A stretch of 64,000 bases of DNA from CAWUEZ02 sp963921355. Lineage in GTDB: Bacteria > Pseudomonadota > Alphaproteobacteria > Thalassobaculales > Thalassobaculaceae. The notes below the pieces were generated by a model that ran no database searches, was not told where the DNA came from, and saw only the letters and a list, made by a program, of their open reading frames with translations. Below, one piece after another: positions 33,694 to 42,564 of this stretch. The first letter of the stretch is position 1. Each line of letters begins with the position of its first letter. The position numbers and the translations under genes are program-made. The stretch spans positions 4,278,001-4,342,000 of the forward strand of contig OZ001190.1 in the NCBI GenBank assembly GCA_963921355.3, read 5' to 3'.

Positions 33694-35163
33694 ATGACCG
33701 ACAGCCCCATGCAGTTCCAACCGAAAGCCAGCCATTTCATCAACGGCGACTACGTCGAGGACACCGAGGGTGCAGCCCTCGACGTGATCTATCCCGCGAC
33801 CGGCGAGGTCATCGCCAAACTGCATTCGGCGACGCCGGCGATCATCGAACAGGCCCTGGCGAGCGCCGAGGCCGCCCAGGCCGCCTGGGCCGCCATGAGC
33901 GGCACCGAGCGCGGCCGGGTGCTGCGCCGCGCGGCCGACATCATGCGCGAGCGCAACCGCGAGCTGTCGATCATCGAGACGCACGACACCGGCAAGCCGT
34001 TGCAGGAAACCCTGGTGGCCGACGCCACCAGCGGCGCCGATGCGCTGGAGTATTTCGGCGGCCTCGCCGGATCGCTGACCGGGGAGCACATTGCGCTCGG
34101 TGGCGGTGATTTCGTCTACACCATCCGCGAGCCGCTGGGTGTGTGCGTCGGCATCGGCGCCTGGAATTACCCGACCCAGATCGCCTGCTGGAAGGGCGCA
34201 CCGGCGCTCGCCTGCGGCAACACGATGGTGTTCAAGCCATCGGAAACCACGCCGCTCTCGGCGTTGCAGGTGGCGGAGATCCTGATCGAGGCCGGCGCAC
34301 CGCCGGGAGTCTACAACGTGGTCCAGGGCTACGGCGAGGTCGGCGCGGCGCTGGTCTCCGACGCCCGGGTCGCCAAGGTCTCGCTGACCGGCTCGGTGCC
34401 GACCGGAAGGAAGGTGTACGCGGCCGCCGCGTCGCAGATGAAGCACGTCACCATGGAGCTCGGCGGCAAGTCCCCGATGATCGTCTTCGACGATGCCGCC
34501 CTCGACCAGGCGGTCTCGGGCGCCATCCTCGGCAACTTCTATTCCTCGGGTCAGGTCTGCTCCAACGGCACCCGGGTCTTCGTCCAGACGGGCATCAAGG
34601 AGGCCTTCCTGGACCGGCTCAGCGCCCGGCTCGCCAATGCCCGGATCGGCGACCCGATGGACGAGGACACCAGCTTCGGGCCGATGGTCAGCGAGAGGCA
34701 GCTCAACATCGCGCTCGGCTACGTCCAGAAGGGCCAGGACGAGGGTGCGCGACTGGTCTATGGCGGCGAGCGCATCGCGAAGAACGGTTTCTACATGCAG
34801 CCGACCGTCTTCGCCGATGTGACCGATGACATGACGATCGCGCGCGAGGAGATCTTCGGCCCAGTGATGTCGGTCCTCGACTTCGAGACCGAGGACGAGG
34901 TGATGCGCCGGGCCAACGCCACGGAGTTCGGCCTCGCGGCCGGGGTGTTCACTTCCGATCTGAACCGCGCCCATCGGGTGGTGGCCCGGTTCCAGGCCGG
35001 CACCTGCTACATCAACACCTACAACGACGCCCCGGTCGAGGCACCGTTCGGCGGCTCGAAAGCCTCGGGCGTCGGGCGCGAGAACTCAAAGGCGGCGATC
35101 AACCACTTCTCGGAACTGAAAACCGTCTATGTCCGGCTGAGCGAGCTGGAGGCGCCGTACTAA
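33694..35163 (+). CDS. betB: Betaine aldehyde dehydrogenase
   Basis: 489 residues of the ALDH superfamily, converting betaine aldehyde to glycine betaine with NAD. The substrate-specific GAWNYPTQIACWKGAPALACGN stretch (in part), the catalytic Glu in MELGGKSP and the Cys in SSGQVCSNGTR are present. The C-terminal APFGGSKASGVGREN is typical. It provides osmoprotectant or choline catabolism. No betA, betI or betT lies beside it, which is unusual; it is divergent from nrtS and convergent with mnmA. Confidence 0.93.
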   Translation: MTDSPMQFQPKASHFINGDYVEDTEGAALDVIYPATGEVIAKLHSATPAIIEQALASAEAAQAAWAAMSGTERGRVLRRAADIMRERNRELSIIETHDTGKPLQETLVADATSGADALEYFGGLAGSLTGEHIALGGGDFVYTIREPLGVCVGIGAWNYPTQIACWKGAPALACGNTMVFKPSETTPLSALQVAEILIEAGAPPGVYNVVQGYGEVGAALVSDARVAKVSLTGSVPTGRKVYAAAASQMKHVTMELGGKSPMIVFDDAALDQAVSGAILGNFYSSGQVCSNGTRVFVQTGIKEAFLDRLSARLANARIGDPMDEDTSFGPMVSERQLNIALGYVQKGQDEGARLVYGGERIAKNGFYMQPTVFADVTDDMTIAREEIFGPVMSVLDFETEDEVMRRANATEFGLAAGVFTSDLNRAHRVVARFQAGTCYINTYNDAPVEAPFGGSKASGVGRENSKAAINHFSELKTVYVRLSELEAPY

Positions 35164-35167
35164 CCTC

Positions 35168-36382
35168 TTATTCCGCCGCAACGGGGATTGCGGTTTCGGC
35201 CGACCGGATCCAGCCGCCGCCGAGCACCCGGTCGCCGGTCTCGCCGTCGTAGAACACCGCGGCCTGGCCGGCCGAGATGCCGAACTGCGGCTCATCCAGG
35301 GTCAGCACCGCCCCACCGGCCCCGTCGGCTTCGACGACGCCGGTGGCCGGGGCCTGGGTCGAGCGCAGCTTGGCCGACACCCGGACCGCACCGCTGTCGG
35401 CCAGCGGCGCCGGGCCGAGCCAGTTCAACTCGCTGACCATCACCCGGGTCGCCGCCAGGGCGGACCGCGGCCCGACGACCACCCGGCGGGCCTCGGGTTC
35501 CAGGCGCACGACGTAGAGCGGGTCGGTGTCGGGCGCACCGTCCTCGCCGCGCCGACCGCCGATGCCGAGGCCCCGACGCTGGCCGACCGTGTAGTGGACA
35601 ATGCCCTCGTGGCGGCCGATGACGGTGCCGTCGACATGGACGATCTCGCCCGGATCGGCGGCACCCGGACGCAGCTTCTTCACGATCTCGGCGTAGTTGC
35701 CGGTCGGCACGAAACAGATGTCCTGGCTGTCCGGCTTGTCCTGGACGACGAGGCCGAGTCGGCGCGCATGGGCCCGGGTCTCCTCCTTGCTCAACCCGCC
35801 GAGGGGAAAGCGCAGGAAGTCGAGCTGCTCCGGCGTGGTGGCGAACAGGAAGTAGCTCTGGTCCTTGCCGGGATCGACGGCGCGATGCAGCTCCGGGCCG
35901 TCCGGGCCGATGACCCGACGGATGTAGTGTCCGGTCGCCAGCGCCTCGGCGCCGAGATCGCGCGCGGTCGCCAGCAGGTCGCGGAACTTGACCGTCTGAT
36001 TGCAGCGCACGCAGGGGATCGGCGTTTCGCCGCGCAGGTAGCTGTCGGCGAAATCGTCGATCACGCTCTGGCGGAACCGGCTCTCGTAGTCGAGCACATA
36101 GTGCGGGATGCCGATCCGCTCGGCGACGTCGCGGGCGTCATGGATGTCCTGACCGGCGCAACAGGCTCCTTTGCGGCCGACGGCGCCGCCGTGGTCGTAG
36201 AGCTGCAGGGTGATGCCGACAACGTCGTAGCCGGCCTCTGCCAACAGAGCGGCCGTCACCGAGCTGTCGACCCCGCCGGACATGGCCACGACGATACGCC
36301 GGTCGCCGCGCGGGCCGGGCAGGCCGAGATCCAGATCTGCGCCAAGATCCGGATCTGCATTGTCTGTGTGCTTGGGCGTCAT
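35168..36382 (-). CDS. mnmA: tRNA 2-thiouridylase MnmA
   Basis: 404 residues. The PP-loop AMSGGVDSSV binds ATP; the two catalytic Cys are in CVRCNQ and the SQDICFVP segment. It adds sulfur to U34 of tRNAs for Lys, Glu and Gln. An N-terminal extension of about 25 residues precedes the PP-loop. It lies downstream of tenA and the cysteine desulfurase on the same strand, so the sulfur source is encoded upstream. Only four bases separate its end from betB. Confidence 0.95.
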   Translation of the reverse strand: MTPKHTDNADPDLGADLDLGLPGPRGDRRIVVAMSGGVDSSVTAALLAEAGYDVVGITLQLYDHGGAVGRKGACCAGQDIHDARDVAERIGIPHYVLDYESRFRQSVIDDFADSYLRGETPIPCVRCNQTVKFRDLLATARDLGAEALATGHYIRRVIGPDGPELHRAVDPGKDQSYFLFATTPEQLDFLRFPLGGLSKEETRAHARRLGLVVQDKPDSQDICFVPTGNYAEIVKKLRPGAADPGEIVHVDGTVIGRHEGIVHYTVGQRRGLGIGGRRGEDGAPDTDPLYVVRLEPEARRVVVGPRSALAATRVMVSELNWLGPAPLADSGAVRVSAKLRSTQAPATGVVEADGAGGAVLTLDEPQFGISAGQAAVFYDGETGDRVLGGGWIRSAETAIPVAAE

Positions 36383-36447
36383 GGGGCGACTATATGACCG
36401 CAGCCGACCTTCAGAACAAGTCCGGGGGCCAAGGGAGAAGAGCGGCG

Positions 36448-37176
36448 TCAGGACCGGCCGGCGGCGTCCAGGCCCATCTGCCAGAAGCCGACCTCCAGGT
36501 CCGTTGCCACCGTGAAGGTGCGGGAGAGCGAGTCGAACCGCGCCTCCCCGCCCCGGCGCAGCGCCAACCGGTCGAGCTGAGCGACCGAGGCCGCCGCCAC
36601 CTCCTGGTACTCCTCACCGGCATACATGGCGATCCAGGCGTCGTAGGGATTGTCCGGCCCGCGCCGGGTCGCTGGATCGGCAGCCAGACCCGCGCCGATC
36701 ACCCCGTATCCGACGACGCAGGGAATCAGCGCCGCCTGCAGATCCAGAAGGTCTCCAGCCATCCCCCGTTCCAGCACGAAGCGGGTATAGGCGAGACAGG
36801 CCGGGTCCTCGGGAACCGCGGCCATCTCCGCCTCGGTCATCCCCCATCCGGCGCAAAACTCCACATGCAGTTTCATCTCCACGTCGAGCAGCGCGTTCAC
36901 CGTGGCCGCGGCAGCCCGCATGTCCTCGAGGTCATCGGCCTTGTAGACGGCGAGCGCATAGGCCCGCGCGAAGTGGATCAGGAACAGGTAGTCCTGGGCC
37001 AGGTAATGCCGGAACGCCGCCGGGTCGAGCCCGCCATCGGCCATGCCCATGACAAATGGATGCTTGATATAACGCTGCCATGAACTTGGGCACGTGGCGA
37101 TCAGCCGGGCGAGGAAACTGTCTTCTGGAACCAGGGTGGCAACGGTCGGCTGATCGTTGGCAGGCATGTCGGTCAT
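36448..37176 (-). CDS. tenA: TenA family thiaminase II/aminohydrolase
   Basis: 242 residues. The family active-site Cys is in AALIPCVVGYG, the acidic residues in FLIHFARAY, and the Glu in YAGEEYQEV. It salvages thiamine pyrimidine by hydrolysing aminopyrimidines. The ATG at 37176 overlaps the desulfurase stop (ATGA). Its place within a sulfur-transfer cluster ties thiamine salvage to sulfur metabolism. Confidence 0.9.
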   Translation of the reverse strand: MTDMPANDQPTVATLVPEDSFLARLIATCPSSWQRYIKHPFVMGMADGGLDPAAFRHYLAQDYLFLIHFARAYALAVYKADDLEDMRAAAATVNALLDVEMKLHVEFCAGWGMTEAEMAAVPEDPACLAYTRFVLERGMAGDLLDLQAALIPCVVGYGVIGAGLAADPATRRGPDNPYDAWIAMYAGEEYQEVAAASVAQLDRLALRRGGEARFDSLSRTFTVATDLEVGFWQMGLDAAGRS

Positions 37177-38324
37177 GAGGCGGTCCGGTGTTCGGTTGCG
37201 GAATGGGGTGCATGTTCAGCCCCGGGGGACAGGCGGTAGCGCATGGTCGACCAGGCGGCGAGGAACCGGTCGACATCGTCTTCGGTGGAAGCCCAACCGA
37301 GACTGATCCGGATCGCCTCACCGGCCACCGGATCGCCCGGCGCCATCGCGTCCAGGACATGCGAGCGTTTGACCTTGCCGGAGGAGCACGCCGACCCGGC
37401 ACTCACGGCCACCCTGGCCAGGTCCAGTGCCATGACCTGGGTCTCGGCCGCCACGCCCGGCAGCGCGATGCTGGTCGTGTTGGCGATCCGCGGGGCAGCA
37501 CCGGCGAGAATCCGGGCCTCGGGGGCCGCCTCGAGAACACCGGCCTCCAGGCGATCGCGCAACGCCGCCAGGCGGTCCATCTCGGCCGCGCGGGTTTCCG
37601 CCGCGATCCCGGCGGCGATCCCGAAACCGGCGATGCCGAGATCGTTCTCGGTTCCCGACCGCCTGCCTTTCTCCTGACCGCCGCCGGCGATCAGCGGCGT
37701 CAGCGCCAGCCCCTCGCGGACGATCAGAGCACCGATCCCGGGCGGCCCGCCCAGCTTGTGCGCCGACAGCGCCAGGCTGTCGACGTCGGCCAGTTCGGCC
37801 GGGTCGAGCCGGCCGGCGCCCTGCACCGCATCGACATGCAGCAGCCAGCCGCCGGCATGGGCGAGCCGGGCGATTTCCGCCACCGGCTGGACCGCGCCGG
37901 TCTCGTTGTTGGCCCACATGACGCAGAGCAGCCCCGGCGCACCGGCGCTCAGGACCGCTTCGAGCGCCGCCAGGTCGACGACGCCGTCGACCGTCACCGG
38001 AATCCGCTCGGCCTGCGGCGCCGCGGCCAGAACCGCGTCGTGCTCGATCGCCGACACCACCACCCGGGCCCGGCCGAGACCGGACACCGCGAGCGCGTCG
38101 GCCTCGGTGCCGCCGGCGGTGAAGATCACCTCGGCCGGATCGCGGCCAACCAGGGCCGCCACCTGACGGCGGGCGATCTCCATCCGGGATCGGGCCGCCC
38201 GACCGGGCGCATGGACCGAGGACGCGTTACCATGGTTACGGGCGGCCTCGACCAGGCCGTCGATGACCGCAGGCCGGATCGGCGCCGTCGCGTTGTAGTC
38301 GAGATATGTCGTGCTGTCGGTCAT
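37173..38324 (-). CDS. Cysteine desulfurase (IscS/NifS-type)
   Basis: 383 residues. PLP Lys is in SAHKLGGPPG; the active Cys is in SAGSACSSGKVKRSHV. The start MTDSTTYLDYNAT at 38324 is preferred over 38396, which adds an unlike extension. It makes persulfide for Fe-S clusters and, with MnmA nearby, for tRNA thiolation. It follows the Rrf2 regulator and precedes tenA in an operon, but no scaffold (iscU or suf) is in the window. Confidence 0.92.
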   Translation of the reverse strand: MTDSTTYLDYNATAPIRPAVIDGLVEAARNHGNASSVHAPGRAARSRMEIARRQVAALVGRDPAEVIFTAGGTEADALAVSGLGRARVVVSAIEHDAVLAAAPQAERIPVTVDGVVDLAALEAVLSAGAPGLLCVMWANNETGAVQPVAEIARLAHAGGWLLHVDAVQGAGRLDPAELADVDSLALSAHKLGGPPGIGALIVREGLALTPLIAGGGQEKGRRSGTENDLGIAGFGIAAGIAAETRAAEMDRLAALRDRLEAGVLEAAPEARILAGAAPRIANTTSIALPGVAAETQVMALDLARVAVSAGSACSSGKVKRSHVLDAMAPGDPVAGEAIRISLGWASTEDDVDRFLAAWSTMRYRLSPGAEHAPHSATEHRTAS

Positions 38325-38435
38325 CCGCCGGTCCGCGGCTCCGGTCGCTGGGTCAACGCGGCGAGCAGGATCAGATACAGCGCGGCCGCCGGTCAACCGG
38401 CGGCCGTACCAGGCTTGAATGATGCTGCGACAGAC

Positions 38436-38912
38436 TCAGTCGTCGTCGTCGGCCGCCGCCGGAAACACCGGATGGGGATCGCGGGCACCGACCGCACCCG
38501 GCACCTCGCCGGCGAGAACGTCGGCGACGCTGATCCGGTTCAGGAACCAGCGGATCTGATTGCCGAGCTGCTCCCAAAGGTCATGGGTCATGCACGGCGC
38601 CTCGACACCCTGGCAGCAACCGGGGGCGGCCGGCGAACAGCGGCCGGTGGGCGCATCGCTGTCGACCGCCTGGACGATCGACGCGATGGTGATTTCCGAC
38701 AGGTCCGATCCAGGCAGATAGCCTCCGCCCGGGCCACGCACGCTGTTGACGATGCCGGCGCGCCGCATGCGCGCGAACAGCTGTTCAAGATAGGAAAGCG
38801 AAATGTCCTGCCGTTCGGCAATCTCCGCCAACGGTACCGGCCGACCACCGGTCGTCGATGCGAGATCGCAGATCGCCATTACGGCGTACCGGCTCTTGGT
38901 GCTGAGTTTCAC
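38436..38912 (-). CDS. Rrf2/IscR-family Fe-S regulator
   Basis: 158 residues. The winged HTH (KLSTKSRYAVMAICDLA; LAEIAERQDISLSYLEQLFARM) is classic Rrf2. The cluster-binding loop has Cys in RCSPAAPGCCQGVEAPCMTH, spacing unlike E. coli IscR (an extra adjacent Cys). It should regulate the desulfurase operon in response to Fe-S status. The C-terminus is acidic (DDDD). Confidence 0.9.
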   Translation of the reverse strand: MKLSTKSRYAVMAICDLASTTGGRPVPLAEIAERQDISLSYLEQLFARMRRAGIVNSVRGPGGGYLPGSDLSEITIASIVQAVDSDAPTGRCSPAAPGCCQGVEAPCMTHDLWEQLGNQIRWFLNRISVADVLAGEVPGAVGARDPHPVFPAAADDDD

Positions 38913-39257
38913 GACCAGACCTTTTCGGTTGGCGCGGGAGACGGTGTGCCCCCCGCCGGAATATCCAAACTTGTTGGCGCTCGGAGGTCCCAGTCCGTTT
39001 GCCTAAGGCCACGCTAAAGCTACACGTACAAACCCGTAGATTCAAGGGAAATCACATATACAAACAATCATAAAAATAGGGATACCGCTCATCCAAAGCT
39101 GCTAGCGTGCATGCGCATTGAAGAACGACCGCACTTGAAGTCACCCGGCCAAAGATCGATTTCCATGCGGTCCATTGGCGCAGGCTCGGATTAGACAAGC
39201 CGCGCCGGCCACGCTATGTGGACCGCAAACTCGCCCCGCTCGGAGGATCGCACCGAA
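38913..39257. other. Intergenic region of ~345 bases, no gene seen
   Basis: Between the Rrf2 gene (leftward) and the hydrolase (rightward). It includes an AT-rich part near 39040-39110 unusual for this GC-rich window. It must hold both promoters, and an Rrf2/IscR site would be expected here, but I cannot assign one with confidence. Confidence 0.5.
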
Positions 39258-39914
39258 ATGCCTGAAGTCATGATCAATGGTCCCGAGGGACGGATCGAAG
39301 CCCGCTACCTGGACGCTCAGGAGCCCAACGCGCCGGTCGCCCTGATGCTGCATCCGCATCCGCAGCATGGCGGGACCATGAACAACAAGGTGGTCTATTC
39401 CCTCTACCAGACCTTCGTGGCGCGCGGGTTCTCCACTCTGCGGTTCAATTTCCGCGGCGTCGGCCGCTCGCAAGGCGTTTATTCCGGCGGCGAAGGCGAA
39501 CTGTCCGATGCGGCCTCGGCGCTGGACTGGCTGCAGACCTACAATCCGAACGCCCGGTTCTGCTGGATTGCCGGTTTCTCATTCGGTGCCTGGATCGGCA
39601 TGCAACTGCTGATGCGCCGCCCCGAGATCACCGGGTTCGTGTCGATCGCGCCGCCGGCGAACATGTTCGACTTCACCTTCCTCGCCCCCTGCCCGGCCTC
39701 GGGTCTGGTGGTGCACGGCGACAAGGACGAGATCGTGCCGCCGGACTCGGTCAAGAAACTGGTCGACAAACTGTCCACCCAGAAAGGCATCACGATCACC
39801 CACAACGTGATCAAGGGCGCCAACCATTTCTTCGGCGAGGAGATCGACGATCTGGGCGGAATTGTCGGCGGCTACCTCGACTCCAACATTCCGGCCGAGG
39901 TCGACGCCGAATAG
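39258..39914 (+). CDS. Alpha/beta hydrolase (esterase-like)
   Basis: 218 residues. It has the oxyanion-region HPHPQHGG, the nucleophile elbow IAGFSFGAWIG, an Asp near GDKDEIVP and His in GANHFFGE. This is a common family of cytoplasmic serine hydrolases related to dienelactone hydrolases; the substrate is unknown. The start at 39258 has GGAGG about 11 bases upstream. Its end overlaps the end of anmK, which is convergent. Confidence 0.88.
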   Translation: MPEVMINGPEGRIEARYLDAQEPNAPVALMLHPHPQHGGTMNNKVVYSLYQTFVARGFSTLRFNFRGVGRSQGVYSGGEGELSDAASALDWLQTYNPNARFCWIAGFSFGAWIGMQLLMRRPEITGFVSIAPPANMFDFTFLAPCPASGLVVHGDKDEIVPPDSVKKLVDKLSTQKGITITHNVIKGANHFFGEEIDDLGGIVGGYLDSNIPAEVDAE

Positions 39915-40990
39915 ACCCGGCCGCCGGTGATCGGGCGCGGCACTCCGGTCGTCCCTGGAAAAGTGATCGCCAGCCCGCGTTGCGCGCGCACGGCCAGATA
40001 GGCGAAAGCCTGGGCCTCCAGCGCGTCCCCGTCCCAGCCAAGCGCGTCCGCGTCCTCGATTTCATGACCAACGGCCCGGGCGACGGCGGCCATCAGGGCC
40101 GGATTGTGGCGCCCACCGCCGGTGGCGATCCAGCCCCGGGCCGGGTCCGGGAACCAGCGGCGTGCTCGGGCAATGGTTTCGGCGCTGAACGCCGTCAGCG
40201 TCGCCGCCCCGTCTTCCAGCGACAATCCCTCGACCGCGGCCAGAGCGCGCTGGCTGAAGGCGTCGCGATCCAGTGACTTCGGTGGCGGGCGATCGAAATA
40301 GGGATCGGCGAGCAGCGTCGCGAGCCGCGCGTGATCAACCTGCCCGGCGAGCGCATGTCGCCCGCCGGCGTCGAACATCTCGCCGGCATGGCGCCAGCAC
40401 CAGTCGTCGATCAGCGCGTTGCCCGGTCCGGTATCGAAGGCGAGCAGGTCGTCCTCGCCGACCCCGAGCCAGGTGACATTAGCGACCCCGCCCATGTTCA
40501 GCACCACCACCGGGCGGTCGCGCCCGCCGGCCAGCGCCCGGTGAAAAACCGGAGCAACCGGCGCGCCTTCGCCGCCGGCGGCCACATCCGCAAGCCGCAG
40601 ATCCGCCACCACATCGATGCCGAGATCATCGGCAAGGCGCTGCGACAGGCCGATCTGACGGGTGCGGCCGCGCTCCGGCTCGTGCAAGACCGTGTGCCCG
40701 TGGAACCCGACCAGGTCCACCGCGCCGCGGTCGAGCCCGGCCTTGTCCATCAGCGCGCGCACCGCATCGCCGTGGCGATCGGTGATGTCGCGTTCGACCG
40801 CCTCCATGTCACCCGTTCCGGCGATGGCGGCGCGCAGCCGGCCCCTGAAGGCGTCATCGTAGGCGATGGTCAGCGCGGGCCCGGTCTCGACCCGGTCCTC
40901 GCCGTCGGTGACCACCAGGGCCGCGTCCACGCCGTCCATCGACGTGCCGCTCATCAAGCCGATCGCGGTATAGAGACGGTTCGAATTCAT
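39872..40990 (-). CDS. anmK: Anhydro-N-acetylmuramic acid kinase
   Basis: 372 residues. Motifs of AnmK are present: GLMSGTSMDGVDAAL, GFHGHTVLH, VVLNMGGVANVTWL, DTGPGNALID and ATGGGRHNP. It phosphorylates and opens 1,6-anhydro-MurNAc, recycling peptidoglycan. The start MNSNRLYTAIG at 40990 is divergent from tyrS with 106 bases between starts. The anmK/tyrS divergent pair is common in alphaproteobacteria. It overlaps the hydrolase by 43 bases at the 3' end. Confidence 0.94.
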   Translation of the reverse strand: MNSNRLYTAIGLMSGTSMDGVDAALVVTDGEDRVETGPALTIAYDDAFRGRLRAAIAGTGDMEAVERDITDRHGDAVRALMDKAGLDRGAVDLVGFHGHTVLHEPERGRTRQIGLSQRLADDLGIDVVADLRLADVAAGGEGAPVAPVFHRALAGGRDRPVVVLNMGGVANVTWLGVGEDDLLAFDTGPGNALIDDWCWRHAGEMFDAGGRHALAGQVDHARLATLLADPYFDRPPPKSLDRDAFSQRALAAVEGLSLEDGAATLTAFSAETIARARRWFPDPARGWIATGGGRHNPALMAAVARAVGHEIEDADALGWDGDALEAQAFAYLAVRAQRGLAITFPGTTGVPRPITGGRVYSASTSAGMLESR

Positions 40991-41096
40991 CGCGGCAGTC
41001 TTGCGTGGATCCGGGCGGCTGTCAGCGCCCTTCATCGCGCCGGGCTGCTGTGCTACATCGCCCAGCCCATCCACCCCGAACAGCGGCGGAAAGACC

Positions 41097-42350
41097 ATGA
41101 GCACGCCCCGGTCCGACTTCCTGAACGCGATCATGGATCGCGGCTTCTTCCACCAGTGCACCGATCTCGAGGCGCTCGATCGGGAACTGACCGAGGGCAT
41201 GGTCACCGCGTATATCGGCTTCGACTGCACCGCCGACAGCCTGCATGTCGGTTCCCTCATGCAGATCATGCTGCTGCACTGGCTGCAGAAGACCGGCCAC
41301 AAGCCGATCGTTCTGATGGGCGGCGGCACGTCGAAGATCGGCGACCCGTCGTTCAAGGACGAGGCACGATCGCTGCTGTCGGAGGAGCAGATCGCCCAGA
41401 ACAAGGCCGGTATCCAGACCGTATTCGACAAGTACCTCAGCTTCGGCGACGGGCCGAGCGACGCGGTGATGGTCGACAATGCGGACTGGCTGGATGCGCT
41501 GGCCTACATCCCGTTCCTGCGCAAGTACGGCGCCCACTTCTCGGTCAACCGGATGCTGAGTTTCGACAGCGTCCGGCTGCGCCTGGAGCGCGAGCAGTCG
41601 CTGAGCTTCCTCGAGTTCAACTACATGATCCTCCAGGCCTACGACTTCCTGGAACTGCGCCGGCGCTACGGCTGCGTGCTGCAGATGGGCGGATCGGACC
41701 AGTGGGGCAACATCGTCAACGGGGTCGAACTGGCCCGGCGGGTCGATCATCAGACCATCTTCGGCCTGACATCGCCGCTGATCACCACCGCGTCGGGCGC
41801 CAAGATGGGCAAGACCGCGCAGGGGGCCGTCTGGCTGAACGCCGACCGGCTGCCCACCTACGACTTCTGGCAGTACTGGCGGAACACCGAGGATGGCGAT
41901 GTCGGCCGGTTCCTGCGGCTGTTCACCGAGATGCCGCTGGACGAGATCGCGCGCCTGGAAGCGCTCGGCGGTGCCGAGGTCAACGAGGCGAAGAAGGTCC
42001 TGGCGACCGAAGTCACCGCGTTGTGCCACGGCACGGAAGCGGCGGCGGAGGCGGCGGAGACCGCACGCCAGACCTTCGAGGCCGGCCAGGCCGCCGATGG
42101 GCTTCCGACGATGGACGTGCCGCGCGCGTCGCTTTCGGCCGGCCTGTCCCTGGTCGACGTGTTGCACGAGGCCGGTCTGGCGGCGTCCAAGGGCGAGGCC
42201 CGGCGGCTGATCCGCGGCGGCGGAGCCCGCGTCAACGATGCACCGGTCAATGACGAGGCCGCCACCGTCGGCGACGAGGCCCTGTCGGATGACGGCGTGA
42301 TCAAACTCTCAGCCGGCAAGAAGCGCCACGCCCTGCTGCGGGCGGTCTGA
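41097..42350 (+). CDS. tyrS: Tyrosyl-tRNA synthetase
   Basis: 417 residues. The HIGH-like motif is LHVGSL, the KMSKS-like motif AKMGKT, and tyrosine-binding residues lie in YDFLEL and GGSDQWGNI. The C-terminal S4 domain (ASKGEARRLIRGGGARVND) is present. It charges tRNA-Tyr. Start ATG 41097; a TTG at 41001 in the same frame adds an unlike extension. Confidence 0.96.
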   Translation: MSTPRSDFLNAIMDRGFFHQCTDLEALDRELTEGMVTAYIGFDCTADSLHVGSLMQIMLLHWLQKTGHKPIVLMGGGTSKIGDPSFKDEARSLLSEEQIAQNKAGIQTVFDKYLSFGDGPSDAVMVDNADWLDALAYIPFLRKYGAHFSVNRMLSFDSVRLRLEREQSLSFLEFNYMILQAYDFLELRRRYGCVLQMGGSDQWGNIVNGVELARRVDHQTIFGLTSPLITTASGAKMGKTAQGAVWLNADRLPTYDFWQYWRNTEDGDVGRFLRLFTEMPLDEIARLEALGGAEVNEAKKVLATEVTALCHGTEAAAEAAETARQTFEAGQAADGLPTMDVPRASLSAGLSLVDVLHEAGLAASKGEARRLIRGGGARVNDAPVNDEAATVGDEALSDDGVIKLSAGKKRHALLRAV

Positions 42351-42450
42351 GGTCCCGAATTCCCGTGTGCCCGGGCCCGACCCGGGCCCTAGGGTGGCGG
42401 GCACCGGAGAGGCCCCGGTGAGGTGACGTGAGGTGAACCGGCACGCTGAC

Positions 42451-42480
42451 CCCTGGGTCCCGGCGCCAGGCCGGGAAGTG
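42451..42480 (+). repeat. GC-rich 30-bp repeat, copy 1
   Basis: Matches 52254-52283 at 28 of 30 bases. It contains the palindromic core GGTCCCGGCGC with GGCCGGGA. It lies in the 214-base gap between tyrS and the AsmA-like gene and is likely a REP-like element. Confidence 0.65.
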
Positions 42481-42564
42481 GGGTTGGGAAAGGCATAGGT
42501 CCCGCCTCTGATCCGGGGCGAGCCCGGGCATCCGGAGTCAGGCGTCCCGCGATGCCGGCGCACC

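Noticed and set aside
37188..39017. 609-residue plus-strand frame
   Set aside because: It covers desulfurase and Rrf2 genes on the other strand and shows no domain; high GC creates long shadow frames.
40331..42253. 640-residue plus-strand frame
   Set aside because: Shadow of anmK and tyrS with no family signature.
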